A DNA stretch of 64,000 bases from VFMC01 sp046331225 (lineage in GTDB: Bacteria; Actinomycetota; Acidimicrobiia; Acidimicrobiales; Ilumatobacteraceae), in NCBI GenBank assembly GCA_046331225.1, contig JAXLRF010000012.1, positions 1 through 64,000 on the forward strand. Reading direction: 5' to 3'. Of the stretch, positions 50,374 through 58,674 are shown one piece after another. Numbering within the stretch: position 1 is the stretch's first letter; each line of letters starts with the position of its first letter. Made by a program: the position numbers and the translations under genes. The notes below the pieces were generated by a model. That model had not been told where the DNA came from. It made no database searches and saw nothing but the letters and a program-made list of their open reading frames with translations.

Positions 50374-50403
50374 GCGATGAGCGATGAGGGCCCCTGCCGA
50401 CCG
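50374..50403. repeat. Dispersed palindromic repeat, partial copy
   Basis: Matches 28 of 30 bases of 16129-16158 (CGATGAGGGCC and CTGCCGACCG shared). The right arm is missing. It lies before the decarboxylase gene. Confidence 0.65.
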
Positions 50404-50417
50404 GTGCGGTGGCCTGT

Positions 50418-50533
50418 GGCTCACGAATCAGGGTGTCCGTGAGTGAACGGGTCTGCCGGGGGACCTCTGGCTCACGAACCCGGGTGTCCGTGCGTGAGCG
50501 GGTCTGCCGGGGGACCGCTGGCTCACGGAGCCG
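50418..50533. repeat. 51-bp tandem repeat, two copies and a partial third
   Basis: Units begin at 50418, 50469 and 50520 (the last partial), each opening GGCTCACG and holding GGGTGTCCGTG...GTGA and CTGCCGGGGGAC. GCTCACG and CGTGAGC within a unit can pair. The array occupies the divergent promoter region of the decarboxylase and SDR genes. Confidence 0.85.
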
Positions 50534-50578
50534 GCCTACGATCGGTCACCGTCGCACGGACGCACGAGGGGGTCGACG

Positions 50579-51337
50579 ATGGAGATCGAGGGGGCGGTCG
50601 CGTTGGTGACCGGCGGCAACCGGGGGATCGGCGAGGCGTTCGTCCGGGCCTTCCTGCAGGCCGGCGCCGCACACGTGTACATCGGGGCACGCGACCCCGC
50701 CCAGGCGCAGCACCTGGTCGACGAATCGGGTGGCCGCGCCAGCGCAGTGCAGCTCGACGTGACCGATCCTGCGCAGGTGGCGGCCGCCGCCGAGGTGTGC
50801 GGCGACGTGTCGATCCTGGTGAACAACGCCGGCGCGTTCGTGAACCAGACCCTGCTCGGCGCCCCCGACCTCACGGCCGCGCGCACCGAGATGGAGACCA
50901 ACTACTTCGGTCCGCTGATGATGTGCCGGGCGTTCGCACCGATCCTCGGCCGGCACCCGCGCAGCACCATCGTCAACGTGTTGTCGGCCGGGGCGATCGT
51001 GCCCGTGCCCGACATGGGCGGCTACAGCCCGTCGAAGTTCGCGGCGCGGGCGATGAGCACCAACATCCGTGCCGAGCTGCACGGTCAGGGCACCCGGGTG
51101 ACGGTGCTGGTCGTGGGCTCGGTCGACACCCGGATGGCCGCGCACGTCGAGGGCTGGAAGGAGACCCCGGCCGCCATCGCCAAGGTGGGCCTGCGCGCGA
51201 TCCGCAAGGAGATCGACGAGATCGACACCGACGTGATGGCCGTCGAGGTGCGCGCCCACCAGGCACGCGACCCCAAGGGCCTCGAGGAGCAGATGCGCCG
51301 GGCCCTCGGCCGCGACCGCGTGTCGACAGGGCGCTGA
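50579..51337 (+). CDS. Short-chain dehydrogenase/reductase
   Basis: A 252-residue classical SDR: TGGNRGIGEAFVRAF, NNAGAFV, Ser in VNVLSAGAIV, Tyr-x3-Lys in GGYSPSKFAARAM and the region VLVVGSVDTRMA after the active site. It begins an apparent operon with two NTF2-like genes, 44 bp apart. Substrate unknown. Confidence 0.88.
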   Translation: MEIEGAVALVTGGNRGIGEAFVRAFLQAGAAHVYIGARDPAQAQHLVDESGGRASAVQLDVTDPAQVAAAAEVCGDVSILVNNAGAFVNQTLLGAPDLTAARTEMETNYFGPLMMCRAFAPILGRHPRSTIVNVLSAGAIVPVPDMGGYSPSKFAARAMSTNIRAELHGQGTRVTVLVVGSVDTRMAAHVEGWKETPAAIAKVGLRAIRKEIDEIDTDVMAVEVRAHQARDPKGLEEQMRRALGRDRVSTGR

Positions 51338-51381
51338 CCCGTCGGGCAGGCTGTGCCGGGGCGATCAGAGGGGAGATGGAC

Positions 51382-51777
51382 ATGAGCGATGCCGAGGCGA
51401 TGCTCGATCTGGCGAAGCGGTTCGTGGGAGCGATCGAACGAGGTGACACCGAGGCCGTGAAGGCCTGCTACCACCCCGACGCGCGGATCTGGCACAACAA
51501 CGACGGCATCGAACAGACCGTCGACGAGAACATGCGCGTGCTCGTGTGGATGGCGCGCACCCTGCCCACCCGGCAGTACGACGTCCGCCAGCTCGACGCG
51601 CTGCCCGACGGCTTCGTCCAGCAGCACGTCCTGCGGGCCACGTTGCCGGGCGGTGGCACGTGGGAGCTGCCGGCGTGCGTGATCGTGAAGGTGCGCGACG
51701 GCCTCATCGTCCGGCTCGACGAGTACCTCGACTCGGCACACGTCGCCGCGCTCACCAAGGCGCTCGCGGGTGGCTGA
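51382..51777 (+). CDS. NTF2-like (SnoaL-type) protein
   Basis: A 131-residue NTF2-fold protein: AKRFVGAIERGDTEAVKACY, HPDARIWHNNDGIEQTVDEN, WELPACVIVKVRDGLIVRLD, EYLDSAHVAAL. Such proteins are small cyclases, isomerases or binding proteins. AGAGGGGAG sits right before an ATG at 51376; the ATG at 51382 has better spacing and is chosen. It overlaps the next gene by 8 bp. Confidence 0.85.
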   Translation: MSDAEAMLDLAKRFVGAIERGDTEAVKACYHPDARIWHNNDGIEQTVDENMRVLVWMARTLPTRQYDVRQLDALPDGFVQQHVLRATLPGGGTWELPACVIVKVRDGLIVRLDEYLDSAHVAALTKALAGG

Positions 51778-52237
51778 CGTCGCCACCACGCACGCGGCCG
51801 ACGGCCTGGCCACCGGGCACCTGGCGGTGCTCCGGACGATCATGGCGCGCTGGCGCGAGGGCGATCTCGACGGCGTGATCGCCTGCCTGCACCCGGACAT
51901 CGTGTGGCACTACGCCGCGGGCGCCCAGCCGCCGGTGCGCGGCACGGCGCAGGCCCGACGCCTGCTCGTCGCGCTGCAGCGCGAGATGCTCGACGTCCGC
52001 TGGCAGGTGTTCGCCGCGGCCGAGGTGGGCGACCGGCTGTTCGTCGAGGGCGTCGACGCCTATCGCACACCCGACGGTCACGAGATCGCGACGCCCTACG
52101 CCGGGGTGCTCGAGCTGCGCGACGGGCTGGTGATCGGCTGGCGCGACTACGTCGACCTGTCGGTCGCGGCGCGCCAGCGGGCCGGCGACGGGTTCAGCGA
52201 GCAGGTGCGCGAGCTGATCGGGCGCCCCGCGATCTGA
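51770..52237 (+). CDS. NTF2-like protein, limonene-epoxide-hydrolase-like
   Basis: A 155-residue NTF2-fold protein, a divergent neighbour of the previous gene and its probable duplicate: MARWREGDLDGVIACLHPD, IVWHYAAGAQPPVRGTAQA, DVRWQVFAAAEVGDRLFVEG, YAGVLELRDGLVIGWRDYVD. The Asp/Arg pattern recalls limonene-1,2-epoxide hydrolase. It overlaps the upstream gene, so the three genes form one operon. Confidence 0.83.
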   Translation: MADVATTHAADGLATGHLAVLRTIMARWREGDLDGVIACLHPDIVWHYAAGAQPPVRGTAQARRLLVALQREMLDVRWQVFAAAEVGDRLFVEGVDAYRTPDGHEIATPYAGVLELRDGLVIGWRDYVDLSVAARQRAGDGFSEQVRELIGRPAI

Positions 52238-52275
52238 CCGCGTCGCGAGCGATCTGCGCGAGATCGTCACGACGG

Positions 52276-52302
52276 TGTCGAGAACGCGCCGCCGGCTCCG
52301 TC
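52276..52302 (+). promoter_or_regulatory. Candidate ECF42-type promoter
   Basis: TGTCGA at 52276-52281 and CGTC at 52299-52302 with a 17-base spacer, 48 bp before the DGPF gene. As I recall, ECF42 sigma factors recognise TGTCGA at -35 and a CGA/TC element at -10; CGTC would be the variant here. This suggests autoregulation by the sigma factor encoded downstream. Confidence 0.55.
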
Positions 52303-52350
52303 TCCTCGGTGAGCGTGACCGAGGGGTCACGTCGAACGAGAGGAACCACG

Positions 52351-52767
52351 ATGGCCAAGTACCTGTTGCTCAAGCACTACCGCGGCGCCCCGGCACCGGT
52401 GAACGACGTGCCCATGGACCAGTGGGCGCCCGACGAGGTCGACGCCCACATGACGTTCATGCACGAGTTCGCGGATCGGCTCCGTCAGACCGGCGAGTTC
52501 GTCGACGGACAGGCGCTCGAGCCTCGTGGCGCCTGGGTGCAGTACGGCGGTGAGGGCAGGCCGCCCGTGGTCGACGGTCCCTTCGCGGAGACCAAGGACC
52601 TGATCGCCGGCTGGATGATCATCGACGTCGACTCGTGGGACCGGGCGGTCGAACTGGCCGGCGAGCTGTCGTCGGCACCGGGGGCGGGCGGCCGGGCGAT
52701 CCACGAGTGGCTCGAGGTGCGCCCGTTCTTCGAGGCGCCGCCGACGAACTTCGACTGGTCGGCGTGA
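52351..52767 (+). CDS. DGPF/YCII-domain protein paired with ECF42 sigma
   Basis: A 138-residue protein of the YCII-related DGPF family: MAKYLLLKHYRGAPAPV, HEFADRLRQTGEFVDGQALE, VVDGPFAETKDLIAGWMIID (the DGPF motif and the conserved GFWI-type region). AGAGGAA precedes the ATG. Families of this kind are the usual neighbours of ECF42 sigma factors. Its stop overlaps the sigma-factor start by 4 bp. Confidence 0.88.
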   Translation: MAKYLLLKHYRGAPAPVNDVPMDQWAPDEVDAHMTFMHEFADRLRQTGEFVDGQALEPRGAWVQYGGEGRPPVVDGPFAETKDLIAGWMIIDVDSWDRAVELAGELSSAPGAGGRAIHEWLEVRPFFEAPPTNFDWSA

Positions 52768-53954
52768 CGCTCGGAGCTGTCGACGACGCCGAGCTCCGCT
52801 CGCTCGTCCCGCAGGTGCTCGGGGTCCTCGTCCGTCGCGGGGCCGACTTCGCGACGGCCGAGGACGCCGTGCAGGAGGCGCTGGTGCGGGCGCTGCGCGT
52901 CTGGCCGGCCGACCCGCCGGCCGTGCCGCGTGCGTGGCTCGTCACGGTGGCGTGGCGGGCGTATCTCGACCTCGTCCGGTCGGACACCGCTCGTCGTGCC
53001 CGCGAGGAGCGCGTCGACGCCGAGCCGTCTGCCGGCGAGGTGCCGGACGACGACGACAGCCTGCGCCTGTACTTCCTCTGTGCCCACCCCGACCTCACAC
53101 CGTCGTCGGCCGTGGCCCTGACGCTCCGCGCGGTCGGCGGCCTGACGACCCGCCAGATCGCCGAGGCCTACCTGGTGCCGGAGGCGACGATGGCGCAGCG
53201 CATCAGCCGCGCGAAGCGCACCGTGGCCGACGTCGGGCTCGACCGTCCGGGCGACCTGCGCACGGTGATGCGCGTGCTGTACCTCGTGTTCAACGAGGGC
53301 TACTCCGGCGACGTCGACCTCGCGGCCGAGGCGATCCGACTCACCCGCCGGCTGGCCGAGGCGGTCGGTGCGGACGACCCGCTGCGACCCGAGGTGCACG
53401 GCCTGCTCGCGCTCGAGCTGCTGCACCACGCGCGCCGGGCCACGCGCACACGCGCGGACGGCTCGATCGTGCCGCTGGCCGAGCAGGACCGGTCGCTGTG
53501 GGATCGCGACCTGATCGCCGAAGGGGTGGTCGTGCTGCACGCGGCGCTGGCACACGAGCGGCTCGGCGAGTACCAGGCGCAGGCGGCGATCGCCGCGCTG
53601 CACGCCGATGCAGCATGTTTCGAGGAGACCGACTGGGTGCAGATCGTCGAGTGGTACGACGAGCTGCTGGCGATCACCGACACGCCGATCGTCCGGCTCA
53701 ACCGAGCGGTCGCCGTCGGCCAGGCCCACGGACCGGACACCGGCCTCGCCGCGCTGGACGAGGTGCCCGAGGGGACCCCACGTCGCACCGCGACGGCAGC
53801 CCATCTGCACGAGCGACGTGGTGAACTCGAGCTCGCCGCACGGCTGTACGCGCGTGCCGCACACGAGGCGACGAACGCCCCCGAGCGCGATCACCAGACA
53901 CGGCAGGCCGCGCGGGTGAACCAGCTGTTGCGCGACGCCGACCCGCGCAGGTGA
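52764..53954 (+). CDS. ECF42-type RNA polymerase sigma factor with helical C-terminal domain
   Basis: A 396-residue sigma factor: region 2 VQEALVRALRVWPADPPAVP with AWLVTVAWRAYLDLVRSDTA, region 4 LTTRQIAEAYLVPEATMAQR, then a 220-residue helical (TPR-like) extension, LYLVFNEGYSGDVDLAAEAI to the end, which is the ECF42 hallmark and replaces an anti-sigma factor. It would switch the upstream DGPF gene. The signal is unknown. Confidence 0.9.
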   Translation: MTLGAVDDAELRSLVPQVLGVLVRRGADFATAEDAVQEALVRALRVWPADPPAVPRAWLVTVAWRAYLDLVRSDTARRAREERVDAEPSAGEVPDDDDSLRLYFLCAHPDLTPSSAVALTLRAVGGLTTRQIAEAYLVPEATMAQRISRAKRTVADVGLDRPGDLRTVMRVLYLVFNEGYSGDVDLAAEAIRLTRRLAEAVGADDPLRPEVHGLLALELLHHARRATRTRADGSIVPLAEQDRSLWDRDLIAEGVVVLHAALAHERLGEYQAQAAIAALHADAACFEETDWVQIVEWYDELLAITDTPIVRLNRAVAVGQAHGPDTGLAALDEVPEGTPRRTATAAHLHERRGELELAARLYARAAHEATNAPERDHQTRQAARVNQLLRDADPRR

Positions 53955-53957
53955 CGG

Positions 53958-55175
53958 TCAGCGGGTGACGATCAGGCTGACGGTCGTGGTGGTCGAGCCG
54001 CCGATGTTGAGCGTCTGGCAGGTGCGGGCACCCTCGACCTGGTAGTCGCCGGCGGTGCCGGTCACCTGCTTGTAGGCGTCGAGCGCCATCCGCACACCCG
54101 TGGCGCCCACGGGGTGACCGGTGCCGATCAGGCCACCGGACGGGTTGATCGGCAGGCGGCCGCCCATCTCGATCGTGCCGTCCTCGATCGCCTTCCACGA
54201 CTCGCCCGGCTCGGTGAGACCGAGGTGGTCGATCGCCATGTACTCGGTCGAGGTGAAGCAGTCGTGGGTCTCGACCACGTCGATGCCCTCGAGCTCGACG
54301 CCGGCGCGGCGGCGGGCGTCGACGATCGCGCGGCGCACCTGCGGGAACACGTACGGCTGCTCGGCGCTCGCCCGGATCTTGGCCTCGTACGAGATCGGTG
54401 CCGAGCGATGACCCCAGCCGGCGATGCGCGGGATGTCGTCGAGCGACATGCCGTGCTCGTCGGCGTAGCGAGCGGCCCGCTCGGGCGACGCCAGGAACAC
54501 CACGGCCGCGCCGTCGGTGACCTGACCGCAGTCCATCTTCCGTGTGCGGCCCTCGACCACCGGATTGGCGTGGTCGTCCTCGGTGAAGCTGCGCTCGTCG
54601 AACTTCCACGCGCGCGTCTGGCTGTTGGGGTTGCGCTTCGCGTTGGTGAAGTTGATCTCGGCGATGCGCATCAGGTGTTCGTACTCGAGCCCGAAGCGGC
54701 GGTCGTACTCGTCGGCGAGATCGCTGAACGCTCGCGGCCAGAGGAACTCGGCGTCCTCGAACTCGTGGCCGGTCCAGGCCGCGGTGCCCAGGTTCTGCGC
54801 CGCCCGCTGGCCGGGCACGTTGCGCATCTGTTCGATGCCCACCACGCAGGCGAGGTCGTACCGGCCGGCCTCGATCTCGGCCGACGCCGCCAGGATCGCG
54901 ACGCTGCCCGAGGCGCACGCCGCCTCGTGACGCGCCGTGGGCATCCCGTCGAAGTCGGGGTGCACGAGGCCGAAGAAGCCGCCGAGCAGGCCCTGCGCGG
55001 CGAACAGCTCGGCGACGAAGTTGCCGACGTGGCCGCAGTCGACGTCACGCGGTTCGAGCTTCGTCGCCGCGAGTCCCTGGTTGACGGTCTCGGCGAAGAC
55101 GTCGGCGATGTCGGCGCCGCGCCGGGCCCAGTTGTCGGAGAAGTCGCTCTGCCAGCCACCCAGGACGTAGGTCAT
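53958..55175 (-). CDS. Thiolase-like acyltransferase, SCP2-thiolase type
   Basis: A 405-residue thiolase-fold enzyme. The reactive Cys is in HEAACASGSVAILAASAE, the His pair in NPSGGLIGTGHPVGATGVRM, and the final motif reads CQTLNIGGSTTTT where most thiolases have a C-x-G. It acts in beta-oxidation or similar CoA chemistry. The protein starts at the ATG at 55175; the in-frame upstream ATG at 55322 would add 49 residues of no family likeness. It is convergent with the sigma gene. Confidence 0.87.
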   Translation of the reverse strand: MTYVLGGWQSDFSDNWARRGADIADVFAETVNQGLAATKLEPRDVDCGHVGNFVAELFAAQGLLGGFFGLVHPDFDGMPTARHEAACASGSVAILAASAEIEAGRYDLACVVGIEQMRNVPGQRAAQNLGTAAWTGHEFEDAEFLWPRAFSDLADEYDRRFGLEYEHLMRIAEINFTNAKRNPNSQTRAWKFDERSFTEDDHANPVVEGRTRKMDCGQVTDGAAVVFLASPERAARYADEHGMSLDDIPRIAGWGHRSAPISYEAKIRASAEQPYVFPQVRRAIVDARRRAGVELEGIDVVETHDCFTSTEYMAIDHLGLTEPGESWKAIEDGTIEMGGRLPINPSGGLIGTGHPVGATGVRMALDAYKQVTGTAGDYQVEGARTCQTLNIGGSTTTTVSLIVTR

Positions 55176-55297
55176 GCGAGCAGTGTACGAACCGGCGGGC
55201 GTCGGGGCCGCAGGGGCCCACGATGCGTCACCTCTGATCGAGGGGTCGTGCTCGTGGTCGCTGCAGGCCGGCGCCGGCGGGGCCGACGACAGTGGCC

Positions 55298-56020
55298 ATG
55301 CAGCGACACGACCGCGAACCACGTCCGAACGACCGGGGCTTCACCCTCGTCGAGCTGCTCATCGTCGTCGTCGTTCTCGGCGTGCTCGCGACCATCACCG
55401 TGTTCGCCGTGCGCGGCATCACCGACAAGGGCTCGACGGCCGCCGTCGACTCGGACCGCCAGATCATCGCCACCGCCGAGGAGTCGTACATGGCCAAGCG
55501 CGGTGTGTACGCCACCGAGGCGCAGCTCGTGTCGGAGGGCCTGCTGCGCTCGACCTCGAGCCTGCACGACATCACCCTCGCCGGTGACTCGCTCAGCTAC
55601 ACGCTCGTGCCGACCAGTGGTGGCGGCGGTGGTGGCGGTGGCGGCGCGTCGGGCACCTCGATCACGTTCGGCACCGTGCCCGCGGTGAGCTTCGGCTCGG
55701 GCCCGAACTTCATCGTCATCGGCGGTGCGACGGCGCTCGCCGAGTGGAACTCGCTCGTCGCCGCCAACCAGTCGACCACCGGCAACACGATGATCTTCGT
55801 CAACGTCGCCGACATCGACACCACCGCCAAGGCCGACGCGGTGCACGACGCCAGCATCGCGTTCGGCCGCGTGTTCTCGACACCGGACGACATCGCCAAC
55901 TTCAGCGGTGGCCAGAGCCTGTCGCTCTACATGGAGTTGTCGAACGGCCTGCCGGCGCAGACCTACGCCAAGATCTACGACGGGTCGGGCCGCAACGTCG
56001 CCTGGGCATTCGCCAACTGA
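55298..56020 (+). CDS. Type IV pilin-like (pseudopilin) protein
   Basis: A 240-residue protein with a class III prepilin signal: RPNDRG before FTLVELLIVVVVLGVLATIT, cut between G and F by a prepilin peptidase. The helix leads into a pilin-like domain with a Gly-rich linker (TSGGGGGGGGGASGTS). It is likely a minor pilin or pseudopilin. No pilus assembly genes are in the window. The ATG at 55298 is used; a GTG at 55292 adds two residues. Confidence 0.83.
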   Translation: MQRHDREPRPNDRGFTLVELLIVVVVLGVLATITVFAVRGITDKGSTAAVDSDRQIIATAEESYMAKRGVYATEAQLVSEGLLRSTSSLHDITLAGDSLSYTLVPTSGGGGGGGGGASGTSITFGTVPAVSFGSGPNFIVIGGATALAEWNSLVAANQSTTGNTMIFVNVADIDTTAKADAVHDASIAFGRVFSTPDDIANFSGGQSLSLYMELSNGLPAQTYAKIYDGSGRNVAWAFAN

Positions 56021-56027
56021 TCGTCGC

Positions 56028-56420
56028 TCACGCGCGGGGCGATCGGCCGAGCAGGTCTTCTTTCCACGTGCGGAACCGCGTGTGGTGCGCTCCGCTCGGG
56101 CCGGTGCCGTCGCCGGAGTTGTCGGGGAACAGACGGAACGTCGTCTGGGTCGACAGGTCGTCGCTCCGGCACGCCCAATAGCGCGCGTCGCCGCCACTCG
56201 CCGGTCCGGCACGCCACAGCAGCCAGTCGCCGATGCGGCGCTTGTAGGTGGCGTACGGCCGGCCGGGCAGGTCGTCGCCGAGCGCGAGGAGTTCGGGCGG
56301 CGCCTCGATCCATGCCCTGGCGACGATGTTGCGGTCGCGGGTGGGCGTGTCGGGCAGGGCGTCGGTGTGCACCGGTGTGGTGTCGTCCGGGCGTTCGTCG
56401 TAGCGCAGCGCGTCGTTCAT
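56028..56420 (-). CDS. Small protein of unknown function downstream of an acyltransferase
   Basis: A 130-residue protein I do not recognise, with no signal or membrane segment. A Trp/Arg-rich centre (YATYKRRIGDWLLWRAGPAS, ARYWACRSDDLSTQTTFRLF) and an acidic N-terminus are notable. The ATG overlaps the acyltransferase stop by 4 bp, so they are translationally coupled and may function together. Confidence 0.65.
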   Translation of the reverse strand: MNDALRYDERPDDTTPVHTDALPDTPTRDRNIVARAWIEAPPELLALGDDLPGRPYATYKRRIGDWLLWRAGPASGGDARYWACRSDDLSTQTTFRLFPDNSGDGTGPSGAHHTRFRTWKEDLLGRSPRA

Positions 56421-57565
56421 CGTCGTCCTCTCGACCAGTGGCGCACGGCAGGTCGTTCGACGCCGAACCAGCTGCCGGCGGCGAGCACGGTCGTGACGAG
56501 CGTGGCGACCACGATGAACGCCCACGGACCCGAGTCGAGCCCGTACATGGCGAGCAGCATCTGGACCGGCCAGGCGTAGAGGTACATGCCGTACGACAGG
56601 TCGACGCCGCGCAGGCGTGCTCCGAGCGGTGCGATCGCCATCGCCACGGTCGGCAACACCAGTGCGAGGGACGCACTGCCCACGTGTTCGCTCAGGAACA
56701 ACGACGTGTGGCCGGCGACGAGTGCGACCGCGAGCGCGGCCAGCGGCATCCAGCCGACCAGGCGCACCCGGTCGGCGAACGTACCGACCAGCGAGCCGGT
56801 CAGGAACACGAACAGCAGCATCACGAGCGTCCGGTCGGCGACAGCCCCGACCACGAAGCCGGTCAGGTCGGCCGCCTGGTGGTAGGCCACGGCGGCCGCG
56901 CCGGTGAGTGCCCAGGCGAGGCCGATGCTGCGCCGCTCGCCCCATCGGTGCACGGCCAACCCGACGAGCCCGATCACGAGGTAGCAGCGCACCTCGTAGG
57001 GCAGGGTCCACAACGATCCGTTGACGAAGCTCTGGCCGGTGAGACGGCCGTACGGGGTGCTGGTGACGAACACCTCGCGCACGCCGTGCGACATCTCGAC
57101 CGGGAACAGCAGGGCGCGGCCCACGTACCCGAGCGAGCCGTTGGGTGAGGTCGAGACGAACCCGCCCAGGCTCCCGTGCTCGTGCACCCACGCCAGCGCC
57201 GCCACCGGGATCGCGCTCACGAGCACGGCCACCAGGTACCCCGGCAGGATGCGCAGCGCGCGAGCGCGGGTGAACGCGCCGAGGGGTCGACGGGTGGCCG
57301 AGCGGCCGACGAGCAGACCACTCATCGCGAAGAACCCGGCGACGGCGAACCCGCCGAGCGTGAGTCGGTCGGGCGCGATCGGCGAACCTGGCTCGGCCCC
57401 GAAACCGCCGAGTGGCCAGGTGTGGCTGACGAGCACCAAGAACGCGAGGACGAGCCGCAGGGCGTCGAAGCCGGGGGAGCGGGCATCGATCAGGTCGGCG
57501 ACCGTGGCCGGTCGCGGGGTCGCCGGCGGGCGGGCCGGCGAGGCGGGTTCGGCGACCGCCGTCAC
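56417..57565 (-). CDS. Acyltransferase family 3 membrane protein
   Basis: A 382-residue membrane O-acyltransferase of the acyltransferase-3 type with about ten hydrophobic segments: FDALRLVLAFLVLVSHTWPL (catalytic His near the first segment), FAVAGFFAMSGLLVGRSATR, FTRARALRILPGYLVAVLVS, GSLWTLPYEVRCYLVIGLVG. It modifies surface glycans or lipids. The GTG at 57565 fits after the upstream gene's stop at 57573. Confidence 0.85.
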   Translation of the reverse strand: MTAVAEPASPARPPATPRPATVADLIDARSPGFDALRLVLAFLVLVSHTWPLGGFGAEPGSPIAPDRLTLGGFAVAGFFAMSGLLVGRSATRRPLGAFTRARALRILPGYLVAVLVSAIPVAALAWVHEHGSLGGFVSTSPNGSLGYVGRALLFPVEMSHGVREVFVTSTPYGRLTGQSFVNGSLWTLPYEVRCYLVIGLVGLAVHRWGERRSIGLAWALTGAAAVAYHQAADLTGFVVGAVADRTLVMLLFVFLTGSLVGTFADRVRLVGWMPLAALAVALVAGHTSLFLSEHVGSASLALVLPTVAMAIAPLGARLRGVDLSYGMYLYAWPVQMLLAMYGLDSGPWAFIVVATLVTTVLAAGSWFGVERPAVRHWSRGRR

Positions 57566-57572
57566 GGACGGC

Positions 57573-58187
57573 TCACCAGCCGCGCGCGACCCACTCGCCG
57601 AGGTGCGGGCGTTCGTTGGCGATGGTGGTGTCGACACCGTGGCCGGGCATCACCACGGTGTTCGCCGGCAGGGTGAAGAGCTTGTTGTCGATCGAGTCGA
57701 TGATCGTCGCGAAGTCGCCGCCGGGGAACTTCGTGTTGCCCGGGCCACCGGGGAACAGGGTGTCGCCGGAGAACAGCACGGGCGAGCCCTCGACGAGGAA
57801 CGAGATCGAACCGGGCGTGTGGCCGGGGTTGTGGATCGCGTGCAGCCGCACCTTGCCGACCTCGATCACCTCGGCGTCGTCGAGGAACACGTCGTAGCCG
57901 ACGTCCTTGAGCATCGGTGCGTCCTGGCTGGTGACCGCGACCTCGTAGCCGGCCTCGCGCATCTGCGGTACCGCACCGATGTGGTCGAAGTGGCCGTGGG
58001 TCTCGAGCACACGCCTCACGTCGAGTCGCTGGCACAGCTCGAGCAGTCGCTCGTGCTCGTTGGCCGCGTCGATCAGGATCGACTCGCCGGTGTGACGGCA
58101 GCGCAGGACGAACACGTTGTTCTCGTACGGTCCCACGACCACCCGGTGGATCTCGATGCGTCCGTCGGCCCAGTGCAGCGTCGTCAT
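57573..58187 (-). CDS. MBL-fold hydrolase, glyoxalase II-like
   Basis: A 204-residue glyoxalase II-like enzyme: THGHFDHIGAVPQM, HNPGHTPGSISFLV, FSGDTLFPGGPGNTKFP and MPGHGVDTTIANERPHL supply the metal ligands. It is a second copy of the type seen next to sufB (28024-28650), with about the same length and organisation. It probably hydrolyses a small thioester. Confidence 0.87.
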   Translation of the reverse strand: MTTLHWADGRIEIHRVVVGPYENNVFVLRCRHTGESILIDAANEHERLLELCQRLDVRRVLETHGHFDHIGAVPQMREAGYEVAVTSQDAPMLKDVGYDVFLDDAEVIEVGKVRLHAIHNPGHTPGSISFLVEGSPVLFSGDTLFPGGPGNTKFPGGDFATIIDSIDNKLFTLPANTVVMPGHGVDTTIANERPHLGEWVARGW

Positions 58188-58210
58188 GCCGCCAGTCTGT
58201 CACCAACCAT

Positions 58211-58258
58211 CGCGATGAGAGATGAGTGCGGTGGCGACCGCACTCATCTCTCATCGCG
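58211..58258. repeat. Dispersed palindromic repeat, perfect hairpin
   Basis: Two 22-bp arms that are exact reverse complements (CGCGATGAGAGATGAG at the outer left) around the 4-base loop GGCG. It lies between the MBL gene and the vapC-like gene and can also end the latter's transcript. Confidence 0.9.
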
Positions 58259-58266
58259 CCGACGGA

Positions 58267-58671
58267 TCAGCTGGAGACGACGTCGTAGCCGAGGCTCAGC
58301 GCGACCGGGATCTGCCCCGGGTCGAACGTGACGAAACGAAGCGGGCGGGGCAGTCGGTCGGCGGCGGCGAGGTGCAGCGCGTCGGACAGGCGTAACGGCT
58401 GCTCGCGCATCAGTGCCGCGGCGCGGTCGAGGCAGCGCTGGTCGACGGGCACCACGGCCACCCGGTCCCACGTGAGCCGGACGAGGTCCTCGAGGTCGCC
58501 GCGCAGCACCGGTTCGTCGACGACGCGGTCGATCAGCGCGAGCGACTCCATCAGCGTCAGCCCGCTCGAGCACCACTCGGGATCGGCCCGCATCGCGTCG
58601 AGCACGACGGCGCGGATCGGCTGGTCGAGGTGCGCGGCGACGAGCGCGCTGGCGTCGAGGTAGACGGTCAC
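58267..58671 (-). CDS. vapC: PIN-domain toxin, VapC type
   Basis: A 134-residue PIN-domain RNase: YLDASALVAAHLDQP (Asp), SGLTLMESLALID (Glu), PLRLSDALHLAAADRL (Asp pair) and FVTFDPGQIPVALSLGY (Asp). This arrangement is the metal site of VapC ribonucleases, which cut tRNA or rRNA. GTG start, 3 bp after the antitoxin stop. Confidence 0.87.
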   Translation of the reverse strand: MTVYLDASALVAAHLDQPIRAVVLDAMRADPEWCSSGLTLMESLALIDRVVDEPVLRGDLEDLVRLTWDRVAVVPVDQRCLDRAAALMREQPLRLSDALHLAAADRLPRPLRFVTFDPGQIPVALSLGYDVVSS

Positions 58672-58674
58672 GGG

